The notes: generated by a model from the sequence alone, not told the origin. Shown: positions 18,628-27,718, counted from the first letter of the stretch. The stretch: DNA of 64,000 nucleotides from JAANXG01 sp963731035 (GCA_963731035.1 CAVSUY010000007.1:186001-250000), one strand, 5' to 3'. Numbers and translations are program-made.

Positions 18628-19209
18628 TTATCCCTCGACCAGCTGGGTGATATCGTGGGCGACGGCCTTCACGCTGTCGTCGCTGCGAATCAGCAGCCGC
18701 ACTTTGCCTTTACGGTCGAAGGCATAGACGGCGCTGCCGTGAGAAACCTCGTAGTTGCCCTGGGCGTCGGGGTCGCCATAGCCGTAGGTGGTGCGGTAGC
18801 GTTTGGTGATGGCGTCCAGCTCGTCCTTGGAGCCCGTAAGGCCGATGAAGCTCTTGCCGAACGCTTCGGTGTAGGAGCGGAGCACCTTGGGTTTGTCGCG
18901 CTTGGGATCCACACTGACGAACAGGACCTCGACCTGCTTCGCGACATCGGGGGGCAGAGTTCCGATGACGTTGCGCAGGCGCCCGAGAGTGATCGGACAG
19001 GTATCCGGGCAATTGGTGTAGCCGAAATACAGCAGATTGATCTTGCCGTCGTACTGCTTCTCCGTGACGGTGTCGCCGTTCTCGTTGGTCAGCGTGAAAT
19101 CCAGCTCGGGCATCACGCCGCTGATGTCCTTGGTTTGCCACGACGGCTGCCCTCCGCAGCCCGCCACCATCAGTGCCAGGGCGCTGATCGCTATAAGTCG
19201 TCTTGCCAT
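18628..19209 (-). CDS. SCO1/SenC/PrrC family copper protein (lipoprotein)
   Basis: 193 residues. It has a lipoprotein signal (ISALALMVAGCGG) and a thioredoxin-like fold with the copper motif CPDTCP (FGYTNCPDTCPITLGR) and the distal histidine in NYEVSHGSAVY. It delivers copper to, or reduces, the CuA site of cytochrome oxidase subunit II in the periplasm. The start at 19209 has AGGAG upstream; the frame opens 11 codons earlier without one. It follows the PCuAC gene by 4 bases. Confidence 0.92.
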   Translation of the reverse strand: MARRLIAISALALMVAGCGGQPSWQTKDISGVMPELDFTLTNENGDTVTEKQYDGKINLLYFGYTNCPDTCPITLGRLRNVIGTLPPDVAKQVEVLFVSVDPKRDKPKVLRSYTEAFGKSFIGLTGSKDELDAITKRYRTTYGYGDPDAQGNYEVSHGSAVYAFDRKGKVRLLIRSDDSVKAVAHDITQLVEG

Positions 19210-19213
19210 GCTG

Positions 19214-19642
19214 TTACTCCTGCCAGGGAGGTTTGATCGCAAAAGATGTCTTTAGATCTTCGCCGTTGCCGAGGTGAAGAGTCACTGCCACCGAGTCTCC
19301 CGGCTGCAGCTCGTGCCGCGGATGCATCATCATGAGATGGTAGCCGCCCGGCTGAAACGCCACGCGCCCGTGGGCGGGTATCGCCACCGACTCGACCGGG
19401 GCCATGGACGCGATGCCGTTTTCCTCGCTGGTCCGATGCAGCCGAACATCGTCGAATGCGGGACTGGAAGCGCCCACCAGACTGCGGTCCCCACTTCCGT
19501 CGTTCTCCAGCACGAAATAGCCGGCCATGGGATGGTTGCCGGGAACATGCCGTATCCAGGCGTTGGCGATTACCAGCGTCGAATCTGCGTGGACCGGGCC
19601 AACTGCAACCAGGAAACAGGTGAATACGATTCTTTTCAACAT
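19214..19642 (-). CDS. PCu(A)C family periplasmic copper chaperone
   Basis: 142 residues with an N-terminal signal sequence (MLKRIVFTCFLVAVGPVHA). The Cu(I)-binding H-(M)-x10-M-x21-H-x-M type pattern is readable: LHRTSEENGIASM and later GGYHLMMMHP. It passes copper to Sco and to the oxidase CuA centre. The start at 19642 is chosen because the signal peptide begins there; the frame is open 23 codons further upstream into the end of ctaG. It sits between ctaG and sco on the same strand. Confidence 0.88.
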   Translation of the reverse strand: MLKRIVFTCFLVAVGPVHADSTLVIANAWIRHVPGNHPMAGYFVLENDGSGDRSLVGASSPAFDDVRLHRTSEENGIASMAPVESVAIPAHGRVAFQPGGYHLMMMHPRHELQPGDSVAVTLHLGNGEDLKTSFAIKPPWQE

Positions 19643-19711
19643 TCGGCCGGGAAGCGGTACCGCGCGGGCTCTTGCCAGTGGCACAGTGGCGAACAAAGCA
19701 GCGAGTAACAA

Positions 19712-20593
19712 CTACTGACCCGATTCGGGAGAGGGAAGTTCCCGTCCGCCGGACGCGTCCGTTGGGGAGCGGTCGTCGGTCTGCATCATGTAATTGACCA
19801 CCACCAGTATGCCGAGCACGCTCATCATGGCGGCAGGAATCCAGGTGAGGAGGCCGCCAATCTGTTGGTCGGTGGCGGAGGCGATCGGCCAGGCACGCCC
19901 ACACACATCATAAACATCATACAGGTCCTTGCCCGACAGGGCTATGTACGCTCCCAGGACGATCTGCGGCACCATTACGAGAAACAGGATCACGACGCGG
20001 GCGCCGTAGCTTACGACTACACCGCCTCCGCCGGTTTTCGGGTTCAGCATCAACCACCAGAACAGCAGCCCGTCGATCAGCATGCTCCAGTTCATGACGT
20101 GGTACAGCGTGAGGTCCAGCATGGCATCGAAATGAACGGCCGGTGTGAGCCAGAAGTAGATCAGGCCAACGAACAGGACCGGCGCCACTATCAGGTTTTG
20201 AACGAAGCCATAGACCAGGCGTACCACGGCATGGTGCCATCCCTGCCGCAGCCACAACCGTCGAATCGCAAGCGGCGTGCCGAGCCACAGGATTCGCCAC
20301 GGCGCGGAGACGGCAATCAGAAAAGGTGCCAGGTGGTGCAGGACGAGATGCTGCAGCCGGTGCATGAAGAACAGGTACTGCGCGTAGTAGTCGAAACGGG
20401 TGTGTATCACCGCGTAGCACAGAACGAACCCCGCGAGGAAGTTCACGCGGCGCCCGATATCGATCGCCTCGCCGGCCACCCTTGCCGCCCGCAGACCGCG
20501 GAAATAAAGTACCAGCACCAGGACACTGCCGATCACGACGGGAAGGGAAAACTGATACGGCGCCAGGTAACGCGCCACTTCGAGCAAGGCCAT
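19712..20593 (-). CDS. ctaG: CtaG (caa3-type) cytochrome c oxidase assembly factor
   Basis: 293 residues, about seven membrane segments, with the family signature FFMHRLQHLVLHHLAPFLIA and the conserved LYHVMNWSMLIDGLLFW region rich in His and Trp. This caa3_CtaG family is proposed to help copper insertion into the oxidase. It is the first gene of a three-gene minus-strand unit ctaG-pcuAC-sco; no oxidase gene is in the window. The last 20 residues are polar and variable. Confidence 0.88.
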   Translation of the reverse strand: MALLEVARYLAPYQFSLPVVIGSVLVLVLYFRGLRAARVAGEAIDIGRRVNFLAGFVLCYAVIHTRFDYYAQYLFFMHRLQHLVLHHLAPFLIAVSAPWRILWLGTPLAIRRLWLRQGWHHAVVRLVYGFVQNLIVAPVLFVGLIYFWLTPAVHFDAMLDLTLYHVMNWSMLIDGLLFWWLMLNPKTGGGGVVVSYGARVVILFLVMVPQIVLGAYIALSGKDLYDVYDVCGRAWPIASATDQQIGGLLTWIPAAMMSVLGILVVVNYMMQTDDRSPTDASGGRELPSPESGQ

Positions 20594-20698
20594 GGCGGGA
20601 GTCTACACCAAGCGGTTACTCGCTCCCTTGCCGAAGAACTCCCCCGACCGCCGGCCCGTGACGATCGGTGTCGATTGCCGCCGCGGCCCGGCCGCGAT

Positions 20699-21125
20699 TC
20701 AGCGGCGGTATCGCTTCAGGTATTGCTCATGATGGTCGCGGTTATAGCTGCGTTCGCGGCGATCCCGGGTGGGATCGGGATGGTAGCCGGGTGAAGGACG
20801 ATACCGCTGCCGGTGGACGTTATAGTACGTATAGGGGCGGTCCGACTTTATCCGCAGCGCCACCCGCGACCCGAGATAGACGTGCGGCGGCAGCGTGCGC
20901 ACTCGCATCCAGGCGTTGTTGGATCGGTAGTAGTAATAGCCCGAATAATAGTTGAAATAGACACCCGAGTTCGGATAGTAGCTGTAGTCGTAGTAGTACG
21001 CGGGATTATTGGGGCCGTCTATAGGGGCCGGGCCCGTAGACGTCGGCCACGCACGCGGGCAGCAACATCGTCAAGGCCAGGAGCCACGCCGCGGCTGGTA
21101 ATTTGAATCGGTTGTTGATTTCCAT
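20699..21125 (-). CDS. Tyr-rich lipoprotein, frameshifted near 21020
   Basis: The ATG at 21125 starts a lipoprotein signal (WLLALTMLLPACVADVYG) that runs into a stop at PYRRPQ. The adjacent frame continues without interruption: NNPAYYYDYSYYPNSGVYF, then YYYYRSNNAWMRVRT and a basic C-terminus to 20699. The join lies in the GGCCCC run near 21018-21030 and needs one base skipped. The whole would be about 141 residues, an outer-membrane or periplasmic lipoprotein with a Tyr-rich centre, a type common in proteobacteria but of unknown function. Confidence 0.6.
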
Positions 21126-21223
21126 GGGCGAATAAGTAGCATGGTTTTTGCCACCGCCCTTTGATTTGGATCATAGTATTCGGTCGTGACGGGCGGCCCG
21201 CGCCTTCCCCGGCGCCGGGACGC

Positions 21224-21584
21224 CTACTTCATGTAGCCCGCGACGATTTCGCCCACCTGTCTATCCACGGCTCCAGCCAGATGAGGACGCACGTGCTCCG
21301 CGAACCACGGGGCGGCGATGTTTCTCGAGATATCATCGAGTGCCTCCCGCGTGTCAAAGAACACCAGAAGTATCGCGTCGGCATCGTCGACCCGGACCAG
21401 CGAGGCGCCGCGAAACGCGGGATGGGCGCCGGATAACTTCCTCCTGAAACTGATCCAGCTCTGATGTCAGATCCATCCAATCAACGGATGGTTGCAGCGT
21501 AAAGCGGTTTACGACGACGTGCATCTCTCGGGGCTTCCCGTCCTGTTCATATGAATAGGTTACCATGGAGTGCCTCGTTGTCAT
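21224..21584 (-). CDS. Small alpha/beta-barrel-like protein, frameshifted near 21435
   Basis: Frame one (from 21584) reads TTRHSMVTYSYEQDGKPREM through ELDQFQEEVI. Frame two continues GAHPAFRGASLVRVDDADAI, LLVFFDTREALDDISRN, and ends GEIVAGYMK at 21224. Together they make about 119 residues that look like one continuous protein, reminiscent of antibiotic-biosynthesis-monooxygenase or dabb-type ferredoxin-like folds. The join is near 21430-21440. Function unknown. It could be a pseudogene or carry an assembly indel. Confidence 0.55.
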
Positions 21585-21711
21585 CTCATCGCTTCCCGGG
21601 TCCACAAAGCGCAGTCGGCGGCCGCGGGGGTCTGCCGCGGGACTAATGTACCCCGCCAGAAATGATGCAAATGATTTCAGGCTGGGATGACGGTGGCCCC
21701 GATCCGCAAAC

Positions 21712-21780
21712 GGGCGCCGCCGGGGTCTTTTTCAGTCGCTCCCCGATACTCGCTTGGTGAAAAAGACCCCGGCGGCGCCC
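21712..21780. repeat. 23-bp perfect inverted repeat (large hairpin)
   Basis: GGGCGCCGCCGGGGTCTTTT plus TCA (21712-21734) is exactly complementary to 21758-21780, with a 23-base loop. In RNA this is a very stable stem. It lies downstream of the AbrB-like gene beyond the MITE-like element and may be a terminator remnant or another repeat. Confidence 0.8.
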
Positions 21781-21855
21781 TTTCGATGCTCTATCGAACA
21801 ATCCAACCCGGATCGGCAAGCCGCCGATAAGTTACAGACTGTTTGACGGGGTACA

Positions 21856-22015
21856 CTAGCAGGCTGTTGAAAAAACAGCCTGCTAGTGCGAGGCAGGGAT
21901 GTCTCGCCGCGAATCAAGCACTGTAAGTGCTTGATTCGGCGTAGCCGAGTGCGGACAGGCGCTGCGCCCGGCGCGTTGAAAAAGGCCAGGAAGGCGTTTT
22001 TCAACGTCCTGCTAG
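21856..22015. mobile_element. MITE-like element with TAGCAGG-TGTTGAAAAA ends
   Basis: The left end CTAGCAGGCTGTTGAAAAA (21856 on) and the right end TTTTTCAACGTCCTGCTAG (to 22014) are near-matching inverted ends. The left end also folds as a perfect 13-bp hairpin CTAGCAGGCTGTT / AACAGCCTGCTAG. The inside codes for nothing. The right end supplies the TAG stop of the AbrB-like gene. Confidence 0.6.
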
Positions 22016-23097
22016 GAGCCTGTCCGTTTCGCGACGAAGCGCGCAAGAGGCGGGCCGAGGAACAGGACGATCACGAAGCGCACCGTCTGCAGGGTCATGA
22101 CGAAAGGAAGGTCCACCTTGGCGGCGGCGGCGATGATGGCGATGGCGTCCATGCCCCCGGGACTCGTTGCGAGGTAGGCGGTCAGTGGATCGATGCCCGT
22201 GGCCTCGCTGAGTATGAAGGCCAACCCGCCGCAGAAAGCGAGCAGCAGGAGAATGGACAACACCATCTGGGGAAGGGCCCGCGATGCGTGCATGATGATG
22301 GGCCGGGTGAAGCGCAGACCGATGTTCCAGCCGACGAAGGCGTAGCTGGCGGCAAGCAGCCACGGCGGCAGCTCGATCGTCATGAGCCCCGTAGCGTGGA
22401 GCACGGCGCCGGCAATCATGGGCACCAGGAAGGCACCCGCCGGCAGCTTCAGCCGGGCACCGATCCAGCCGCCGCCCCCGGCGAGCAACAGCGTTCCGGC
22501 AAAAGCCGCCCAGTCCAGGGGCGGGAACCAGATGATGGCCGATGCGGCGGTGGCGGGCAGCCCGACCCAGAAGCGCGCCACCAGCGCCGCCGATACGGCG
22601 ACGAAAACCACCCGCAGGTACTGCATGAAGGCGACCAGACGGGCATCCGCCCCGAAAGCCTGTGCCATCAGCATCATCGCGGTCGCGGCGCCGGGCGACG
22701 ATCCCCATACCGCGGTGCTGCCCGGCAGGTTGCTCCAGCGGCTCATCAGCCAGCCGAGAACGCTGCTGGCGGCCAGAACCGACATCACCACCGGCAGGAA
22801 CAGCGGCCAGGACAAGAGAAAGGTGCCGACGATCTGCGGATCGATGGCCCTGGCGATGAGGCAACCGATGATCGCCTGTCCGAAGGTGAAGCCGGGCCCC
22901 GAGGCGCGAATGGTGGCGGCGTTGAGACCGAGCACGATTCCGGCCGCCATCGGCCCCATCAAAAGGGCGGCCGGCATGTCGATCCATTCCATGCCGGCCA
23001 CCAGCGCGACGGAGATTGCGAGAAGCACGGTCCATTGCAGCACTGGAGAGCGTTCGGAGAATCGACCCGCCGCGGCTGTCTCTGCGATTTCCGTCAC
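22012..23097 (-). CDS. AbrB-family membrane transporter
   Basis: 361 residues with ten or so hydrophobic segments in two similar halves, each containing a GQAIIGCLIAR / NIGLRFTRP type turn and the SPGG motif (STAVWGSSPGAATAMM and LATSPGGMDAIAII). This matches the AbrB duplicated-domain permease family (also mislabelled ammonia monooxygenase), known or proposed as exporters of small acids. The stop codon lies in the end of a MITE-like element, so the last residues may have been altered by the insertion. Confidence 0.85.
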   Translation of the reverse strand: MTEIAETAAAGRFSERSPVLQWTVLLAISVALVAGMEWIDMPAALLMGPMAAGIVLGLNAATIRASGPGFTFGQAIIGCLIARAIDPQIVGTFLLSWPLFLPVVMSVLAASSVLGWLMSRWSNLPGSTAVWGSSPGAATAMMLMAQAFGADARLVAFMQYLRVVFVAVSAALVARFWVGLPATAASAIIWFPPLDWAAFAGTLLLAGGGGWIGARLKLPAGAFLVPMIAGAVLHATGLMTIELPPWLLAASYAFVGWNIGLRFTRPIIMHASRALPQMVLSILLLLAFCGGLAFILSEATGIDPLTAYLATSPGGMDAIAIIAAAAKVDLPFVMTLQTVRFVIVLFLGPPLARFVAKRTGS

Positions 23098-23644
23098 GAT
23101 GACGGCACCGGGCCCGCGATAAGGTACTGGCGTTCGGCGGAGGTGTGCCGGAGGAACGGATTCACGGCCCTGGAATGCAGGATAGGCAAGCAGCCCCGAC
23201 GGCCACGGTGCCGAGGGCGAATGGCAGATACTTCATCACGGCCCGGAAGTATAAGTGGTTCGCCACCCGGCCTGCAGCACGGTGCCCGCAAGCCGTTCAC
23301 GAGACCCAGCGGCGTGGGGCGCGCCCGCAGCCGGGCAATTAATGACCCCACTGGTGCTGGGCTATACTTGCGGGTATCACGGACACGGGAGCGTTGCTGT
23401 CCCGCAAGCCCCCTCTCCCAGGGGAGAGGGTTGGGGTGAGGGGATCATCAAGGCGGACAACTGTGTGAGCGTTTACGCTGAGTTTGCGATTGTCTTGGCT
23501 GCGGTGGCGATTGCGACGCAACGCACTGCGGGGCGCGCTCGTGCCGTACGGGCGATCAGTTCCCGAAAAGTCGAGCGTGCGACGGGGCATCCGGGATCCG
23601 GTGTCACCGCGTTGGATAGACTCGTTAATGGGAGAGGCTCTCGA
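23098..23644. other. Intergenic region with palindromic repeat, copy 4
   Basis: About 550 bases without a convincing gene. The CTCTCCCC family palindrome lies at 23409-23443 (CCCCCTCTCCCAGGGGAGAG then GGTTGGGGTGAGGGG). The rest shows short frames without family resemblance. Confidence 0.6.
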
Positions 23645-24106
23645 TTGATCAGGCACTACGACATACGGCTGGCGTGTGCCCGGGATGTCCGGCGGATCGC
23701 GTTGATGTCGAAGAACCTCATCGAGACGGGCCTCGGCTGGTCCTGGACGGACCATCGCGTGATGGCGAGCCTCCAGGATCGCGCCACCAACGTTGCCGTG
23801 GCGCACGACGGCGGGCGGCTCATTGGTTTCTGCATCACGAAGTTCAGGGCCGAGGAAGGCCATATACTGCTGCTAGCCGTCGACGAGGCACACCGGCGGC
23901 AGGGCTTGGGAACGGCGCTGGTGCGATGGATGGAAAAGACCGCCCTGGTGGCCGGGATCGGCATCATGTACCTGGAGGCCAGGCTCACCAACGCCGGCGC
24001 AAGAAAATTCTACGAGGCGCTCGGCTACCGGGAGTTCAAGCTCGAGCGGGGCCGCTACCGGGGCATAGAGACGGGTGTGCGCCTGGGCAAGGACCTGTGG
24101 GCGTGA
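23645..24106 (+). CDS. GNAT-family N-acetyltransferase
   Basis: 153 residues starting at the TTG at 23645, with GGGAGAGG about 6 bases upstream; no ATG lies before the conserved core. The acetyl-CoA loop is HILLLAVDEAHRRQGLGTAL, followed by LEARLTNAGARKFYEALGY, the typical GNAT C-terminal motif. It is closest in look to RimI-type enzymes, but the substrate cannot be read from the sequence. It stands alone. Confidence 0.82.
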   Translation: MIRHYDIRLACARDVRRIALMSKNLIETGLGWSWTDHRVMASLQDRATNVAVAHDGGRLIGFCITKFRAEEGHILLLAVDEAHRRQGLGTALVRWMEKTALVAGIGIMYLEARLTNAGARKFYEALGYREFKLERGRYRGIETGVRLGKDLWA

Positions 24107-24164
24107 CAGAGGGCCGCGCCCCGGCGCATCCAGGCGTCTGATCCGGTGAAGCGCACAGGCCTGC

Positions 24165-24743
24165 TCATGAAGTGACCGCACATGTGCCGTCGTCAGCCAA
24201 GATGGCATGCAGACCCAAGCCATAACTGGTAACAGTGCTGGCCAGGGCCGAAGGCAGGTCACTGAAGGTGTCGCAGCAGCTGAACTCGAAAGTGTACGAC
24301 CACGGTTGCGAGCCGCCATGCGTGACGGCGAATATGCCGTCGTATGACCCGGGCGGGAGGGACGTTGTGCCGGACAGCACCGCGCTCCCTGACGGGAAGT
24401 TGCTGCTGTTCAAGGTGGTGGTGACCCCATTCGTATCCCTGGCCACCACCTCCGCCGTGTAATCGAAGGTGCCGCTCGGTAAAAGGGTGACCGCCAAGGT
24501 GACCACGCAGCCTATGGGCGAACCCGGTCCGGTCATTTCCATTCGAGACGTTTGGGCATGGGCCGGCAATAGCACTGTTTCGACGATCGGCTTTTGCCAG
24601 CGGGACACGAGCAGCCCCCCCAGGGCCGCGGCCCCGGATTTACCCAGCGCCCGGAACAGCCGTCTCCGTGCGGCCCCGGTGGGGTTGGGATCGGAATCAT
24701 GGGGTTGGTCGGAGACTACCTTGCCTGCGTGCTTTCTGATCAT
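24165..24743 (-). CDS. Secreted protein with twin-arginine W-x-K-P / PAHA leader (family member 1)
   Basis: 192 residues. The leader has ARRRLFRALGKSGAAALGG, then SRWQKPIVETVLLPAHAQTS, with a likely signal-peptidase cut after PAHA. The mature part is small and beta-rich, with paired cysteines (FSCCDTF, GTCAVTS, and one after PIGC). GGAGGGG precedes the ATG at 24743. The same leader pattern recurs at 35.4, 39.8 and 61.0 kb on proteins with different mature parts. Function unknown. Confidence 0.75.
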   Translation of the reverse strand: MIRKHAGKVVSDQPHDSDPNPTGAARRRLFRALGKSGAAALGGLLVSRWQKPIVETVLLPAHAQTSRMEMTGPGSPIGCVVTLAVTLLPSGTFDYTAEVVARDTNGVTTTLNSSNFPSGSAVLSGTTSLPPGSYDGIFAVTHGGSQPWSYTFEFSCCDTFSDLPSALASTVTSYGLGLHAILADDGTCAVTS

Positions 24744-24839
24744 TATTCCCCTCCTTCTGGATAGCCGGTATTTCCGAAACGGTTGGTGATCACCGCATAA
24801 TAGCAGCATGCAGGCAGGCCTAAAGACTTTTACCCGATC

Positions 24840-25355
24840 ATGACGCGTAAGCGAGCGGAAAAGACCGACGGAAGGATCCGGGGCGCGGCAACCGGGGACG
24901 CGGAACGGCTCTGTGCCATCTATAACTACTACGTGGCGAACACGGTGATCACCTTCGAGGAACAGGCCGTGCCGGCGCCGGAGATGGGGCGACGGATAGC
25001 GGATGGCACATCCTCGTATCCCTGGCTGGTATGGGAGCACGACGGCACGATAGCCGGATACGCCTACGCTGCGGCCTGGCGCCCGCGCTCTGCCTACCGG
25101 TTCGCCGTCGAAACCACGGTGTATATTTCGCCGGAACGGGCCGGGCAAGGCATCGGTGCCGCCCTCTACGAAGAGTTGATCGAGCGGCTCCGCGCCTGCG
25201 GCTTCCACTGCGCCATTGGCAGCATCGCGCTGCCGAATCCCGCCAGCGTCGCGCTGCACGAGAAATTCGGCTTCATCAAGTTGGGGGAGCTGAAGGAGGT
25301 CGGCTGGAAGCTGGACCGCTGGGTGGACGTCGGTTACTGGCAATTGCTTCTGTGA
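24840..25355 (+). CDS. GNAT N-acetyltransferase, phosphinothricin/methionine-sulfoximine acetyltransferase type
   Basis: 171 residues. The pattern RGAATGDAERLCAIYNYYV, TFEEQ, AAAWRPRSAYRFAVETTVY, ERAGQGIGAALYEEL and LHEKFGFIKLGELKEVGWK follows the YncA/Pat subfamily, which acetylates phosphinothricin, methionine sulfoximine or sulfone. The natural substrate is usually methionine sulfone or sulfoximine-like amino acids. The ribosome site is weak. It is divergent from the secreted-protein gene upstream. Confidence 0.87.
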   Translation: MTRKRAEKTDGRIRGAATGDAERLCAIYNYYVANTVITFEEQAVPAPEMGRRIADGTSSYPWLVWEHDGTIAGYAYAAAWRPRSAYRFAVETTVYISPERAGQGIGAALYEELIERLRACGFHCAIGSIALPNPASVALHEKFGFIKLGELKEVGWKLDRWVDVGYWQLLL

Positions 25356-25404
25356 TGTCTCCCGCATAAGCTGATAGCCCCTCCACTACGACAAGGCAGC
25401 TTTC

Positions 25405-26046
25405 ATGGCCGAGTATGTGCTCTATTGTTTCGCCCAGTCCGGGAATTCCTACAAGCCGGCGCTGATGCTGAACCTGTGCCAGGCGGACTGGTCGCCCCGA
25501 TTCGTCGACTACTTCAACGGCGAGACCCGCACGCCCGAGTACCGCGCCATCAACGAGATGGGCGAAGTACCGGTGCTCGAACACGACGGCAAGCGGATCA
25601 CCCAGTCCGGCGTGATCCTGGACTACCTCGCGGAGAAGCTTGGAGAGTTCGGCCCGCGGAGCGACGACGAGCGTCGAGAGATCCTGCGCTGGATCCTGTT
25701 CGACAACCACAAGCTCACCAGCTACACCGCCACACTGCGGTTCTTGATGAGCTTCACCGACTCCGGCGAGACGCCGGTGACGGAGTTTCTGCGGCAGCGC
25801 GCGAAAGGCGCGCTGGGTGTTCTTGACGGCCACCTGAAGTCGAGGAAATTCGTCATCGGCGACCACCCCACCATCGCCGACCTGTCCTTGTGCGGCTACC
25901 TGTTCTTCGAGGACGAGTTCGGGATGAGCTGGGACACCTACCCGCAGATCGGCCGCTGGCTGGAAGACATCAAGGCCCTGCCCGGCTGGGTGCATCCTTA
26001 CGAGCTGCTGCCGGGACACCCGCTGCCGGGAAAGAAGAAAGAGTAG
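25405..26046 (+). CDS. Glutathione S-transferase family protein
   Basis: 213 residues with the thioredoxin-like N-terminal domain (YVLYCFAQSGNSYKPALMLN, with the glutathione-site segment GEVPVLEHDGKRITQSGVIL) and an all-helical C-terminal domain containing HPTIADLSLCGYL, the N-capping motif of GSTs. The catalytic residue is probably Ser or Tyr in the first loop. Cytosolic detoxification role expected; substrate not readable. Confidence 0.9.
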   Translation: MAEYVLYCFAQSGNSYKPALMLNLCQADWSPRFVDYFNGETRTPEYRAINEMGEVPVLEHDGKRITQSGVILDYLAEKLGEFGPRSDDERREILRWILFDNHKLTSYTATLRFLMSFTDSGETPVTEFLRQRAKGALGVLDGHLKSRKFVIGDHPTIADLSLCGYLFFEDEFGMSWDTYPQIGRWLEDIKALPGWVHPYELLPGHPLPGKKKE

Positions 26047-26080
26047 TGTAAAAACCTGCGCTCAGTCTGGGGGCGGATGG

Positions 26081-26137
26081 GCTCTCCCTCCCTCCGGGAG
26101 ACGGGATAAGAAACTCCCTCTTCCTCTGGGAGAGGGG
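26081..26137. repeat. CTCTCCCC-type palindromic repeat, copy 5 (two degenerate units)
   Basis: GCTCTCCCTCCCTCCGGGAG (26081 on) and AACTCCCTCTTCCTCTGGG followed by AGAGGGG (to 26137) lie between the GST and aldo/keto reductase genes. They are degraded members of the family. Confidence 0.6.
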
Positions 26138-26166
26138 ATCCCCTTTGCAACGATAGGAGATTCCAC

Positions 26167-27165
26167 ATGCAAATGCGTCAACTGGGCGCCACCGGCCCGA
26201 GAGTCTCCGCCCTGGGACTGGGCTGCATGAGTATGTCCGGCATGTACGGTGCGGCCGACCGCGCCGAGAGCATCGCCACGATCCACGCTGCGCTGGAGGC
26301 GGGCATCAACCTGCTCGATACCGGTGACTTCTACGGCATGGGCCACAACGAGATGCTGATCAGCGAGGCCTTGCGTGATCGGCCGCGCGACGAGGTGCTG
26401 ATCAGCGTCAAGTTCGGCGCGCTGCGCGGCCCGGACGGCACCTGGTCTGGCTTCGATGCGCGGCCGCAGGGGGTGAAGAACTTCGCCGCCTATTCGCTGC
26501 AGCGACTGGGCGCCGACCACATCGACGTCTACCGCCCGGCGCGCCTCGATCCCAACGTGCCCATCGAGGACACAGTCGGCGCCATTGCCGAGCTGGTCGA
26601 GGCCGGCTACGTGCGCTACATCGGGCTGTCCGAGGTCGGCCCCGAGACGATCCGCCGCGCCAGCGCGGTGCAACCCATCTGCGACCTGCAGATCGAGTAC
26701 TCGCTGATCTCGCGCGGCATCGAGAACGGCATCCTCGACACCTGCCGCGAGCTGGGCATCGCAATCACTGCCTACGGCGTGCTGTCGCGCGGCCTGATCA
26801 GCGGCCACTGGGAAACGGGCGGCACCGGCACCGGCGACCTCCGCAGCCGCATGCCGCGCTTCCAGGACGGCAACATCGATCACAACCTGACCCTGGTCGA
26901 GACCCTTCGCCGGATCGCCCGCGCCAAAGGCATCAGCGTCGCGCAACTCGCAACCGCCTGGGTCGCCGCCCAGGGCCCGGACATCATTCCCCTGATCGGC
27001 GCCCGCCGCCGCGATCAACTGACCGAATCCCTGGCCGCGCTTGAAGTCGACCTGACCTCGGCGGACCTGGCCACGATCACCGAAGCAGTCCCTAAGGACG
27101 CCGCCGCCGGTGACCGCTACGCGGCCCCGCAGATGGCCCACCTCGACAGCGAGACCGGCGCCTAG
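26167..27165 (+). CDS. Aldo/keto reductase with catalytic His replaced
   Basis: 332 residues, TIM-barrel AKR of YakC type. Asp and Tyr of the tetrad are in NLLDTGDFYGMGHNE and Lys in ISVKFG. The fourth residue, His in the usual DLYxxHRxDP segment, is Ala here: DVYRPARLDPNVP. The NADPH-binding end (IPLIGARRRDQLTESLAAL) is intact. A strong AGGAGA site sits before the first ATG (26167). The reduction chemistry may differ from standard AKRs. Confidence 0.9.
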   Translation: MQMRQLGATGPRVSALGLGCMSMSGMYGAADRAESIATIHAALEAGINLLDTGDFYGMGHNEMLISEALRDRPRDEVLISVKFGALRGPDGTWSGFDARPQGVKNFAAYSLQRLGADHIDVYRPARLDPNVPIEDTVGAIAELVEAGYVRYIGLSEVGPETIRRASAVQPICDLQIEYSLISRGIENGILDTCRELGIAITAYGVLSRGLISGHWETGGTGTGDLRSRMPRFQDGNIDHNLTLVETLRRIARAKGISVAQLATAWVAAQGPDIIPLIGARRRDQLTESLAALEVDLTSADLATITEAVPKDAAAGDRYAAPQMAHLDSETGA

Positions 27166-27204
27166 GCCACGCACCTAGGCCACGCACCTCCGCGAAGCAA
27201 AAGG

Positions 27205-27225
27205 ATCCCCTCTCCCCTCGGGGGA
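27205..27225. repeat. Left half of a CTCTCCCC palindromic repeat (copy 6), interrupted by IS110
   Basis: ATCCCCTCTCCCCTCGGGGG runs directly into IS110 sequence at about 27226. The matching right half AGGGCTAGGGTGAGGGG is found at 27934-27950, on the other side of the element. Confidence 0.7.
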
Positions 27226-27718
27226 GCTGCTGCAGGGCCTTGACCGGCCCCTTCAAGCCGTCCACCGCCCGCAGGCTCTCGCTCACGATGCCCTCAGCCT
27301 GCACCACCTTGGCCCGGCGCTTGAGCAAGGACCAAGCCCGCCGGTGAGCGGGCGACAGCGGTCGATACGGGCGCAGCTCCTCATGCTCATGGGCCAGATA
27401 CCGGGCCAGCAAGCGGGCATCGACCGGATCGCTCTTGTTGCGCTCCCCGACACTGCGCCGGTAGTGCGCCAAGCGGTAGGGATCGACCAAGTACACCACC
27501 ACGCCCCGGGCATAAGCCCGGTCCACCAGCTCCAAGTGATAGTGGCCGGTGGCCTCCACCGCCAGGGACAGCGGCCCCGACAGGCTGTCGAGCCACTGAT
27601 CAATGGCCTTGCCCTGGTTGTCGATGCGCACCACCTGTTTCTGACCGTGGCGGGCGATCTGCAAATACCGGCTGTCGACGTCGACCCCGATCATGACGGG
27701 ACTGACCTGTTGTGCCAT
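27226..27718 (-). pseudogene. IS110-family transposase, N-terminal DEDD domain only
   Basis: The frame starts at the ATG at 27718 (GGAGGTGGCAGT ribosome site) with MAQQVSPVMIGVDVDSRYLQ, the first Asp of the RuvC-like DEDD domain. It goes on through AVEATGHYHLELVDRAYARG, then VYLVDPYRLAHYRRS and NKSDPVDARLLARYL. It breaks off after about 164 residues at KALQQL, where repeat sequence takes over. The C-terminal domain with the catalytic serine is missing, so the element cannot move by itself. Confidence 0.9.
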
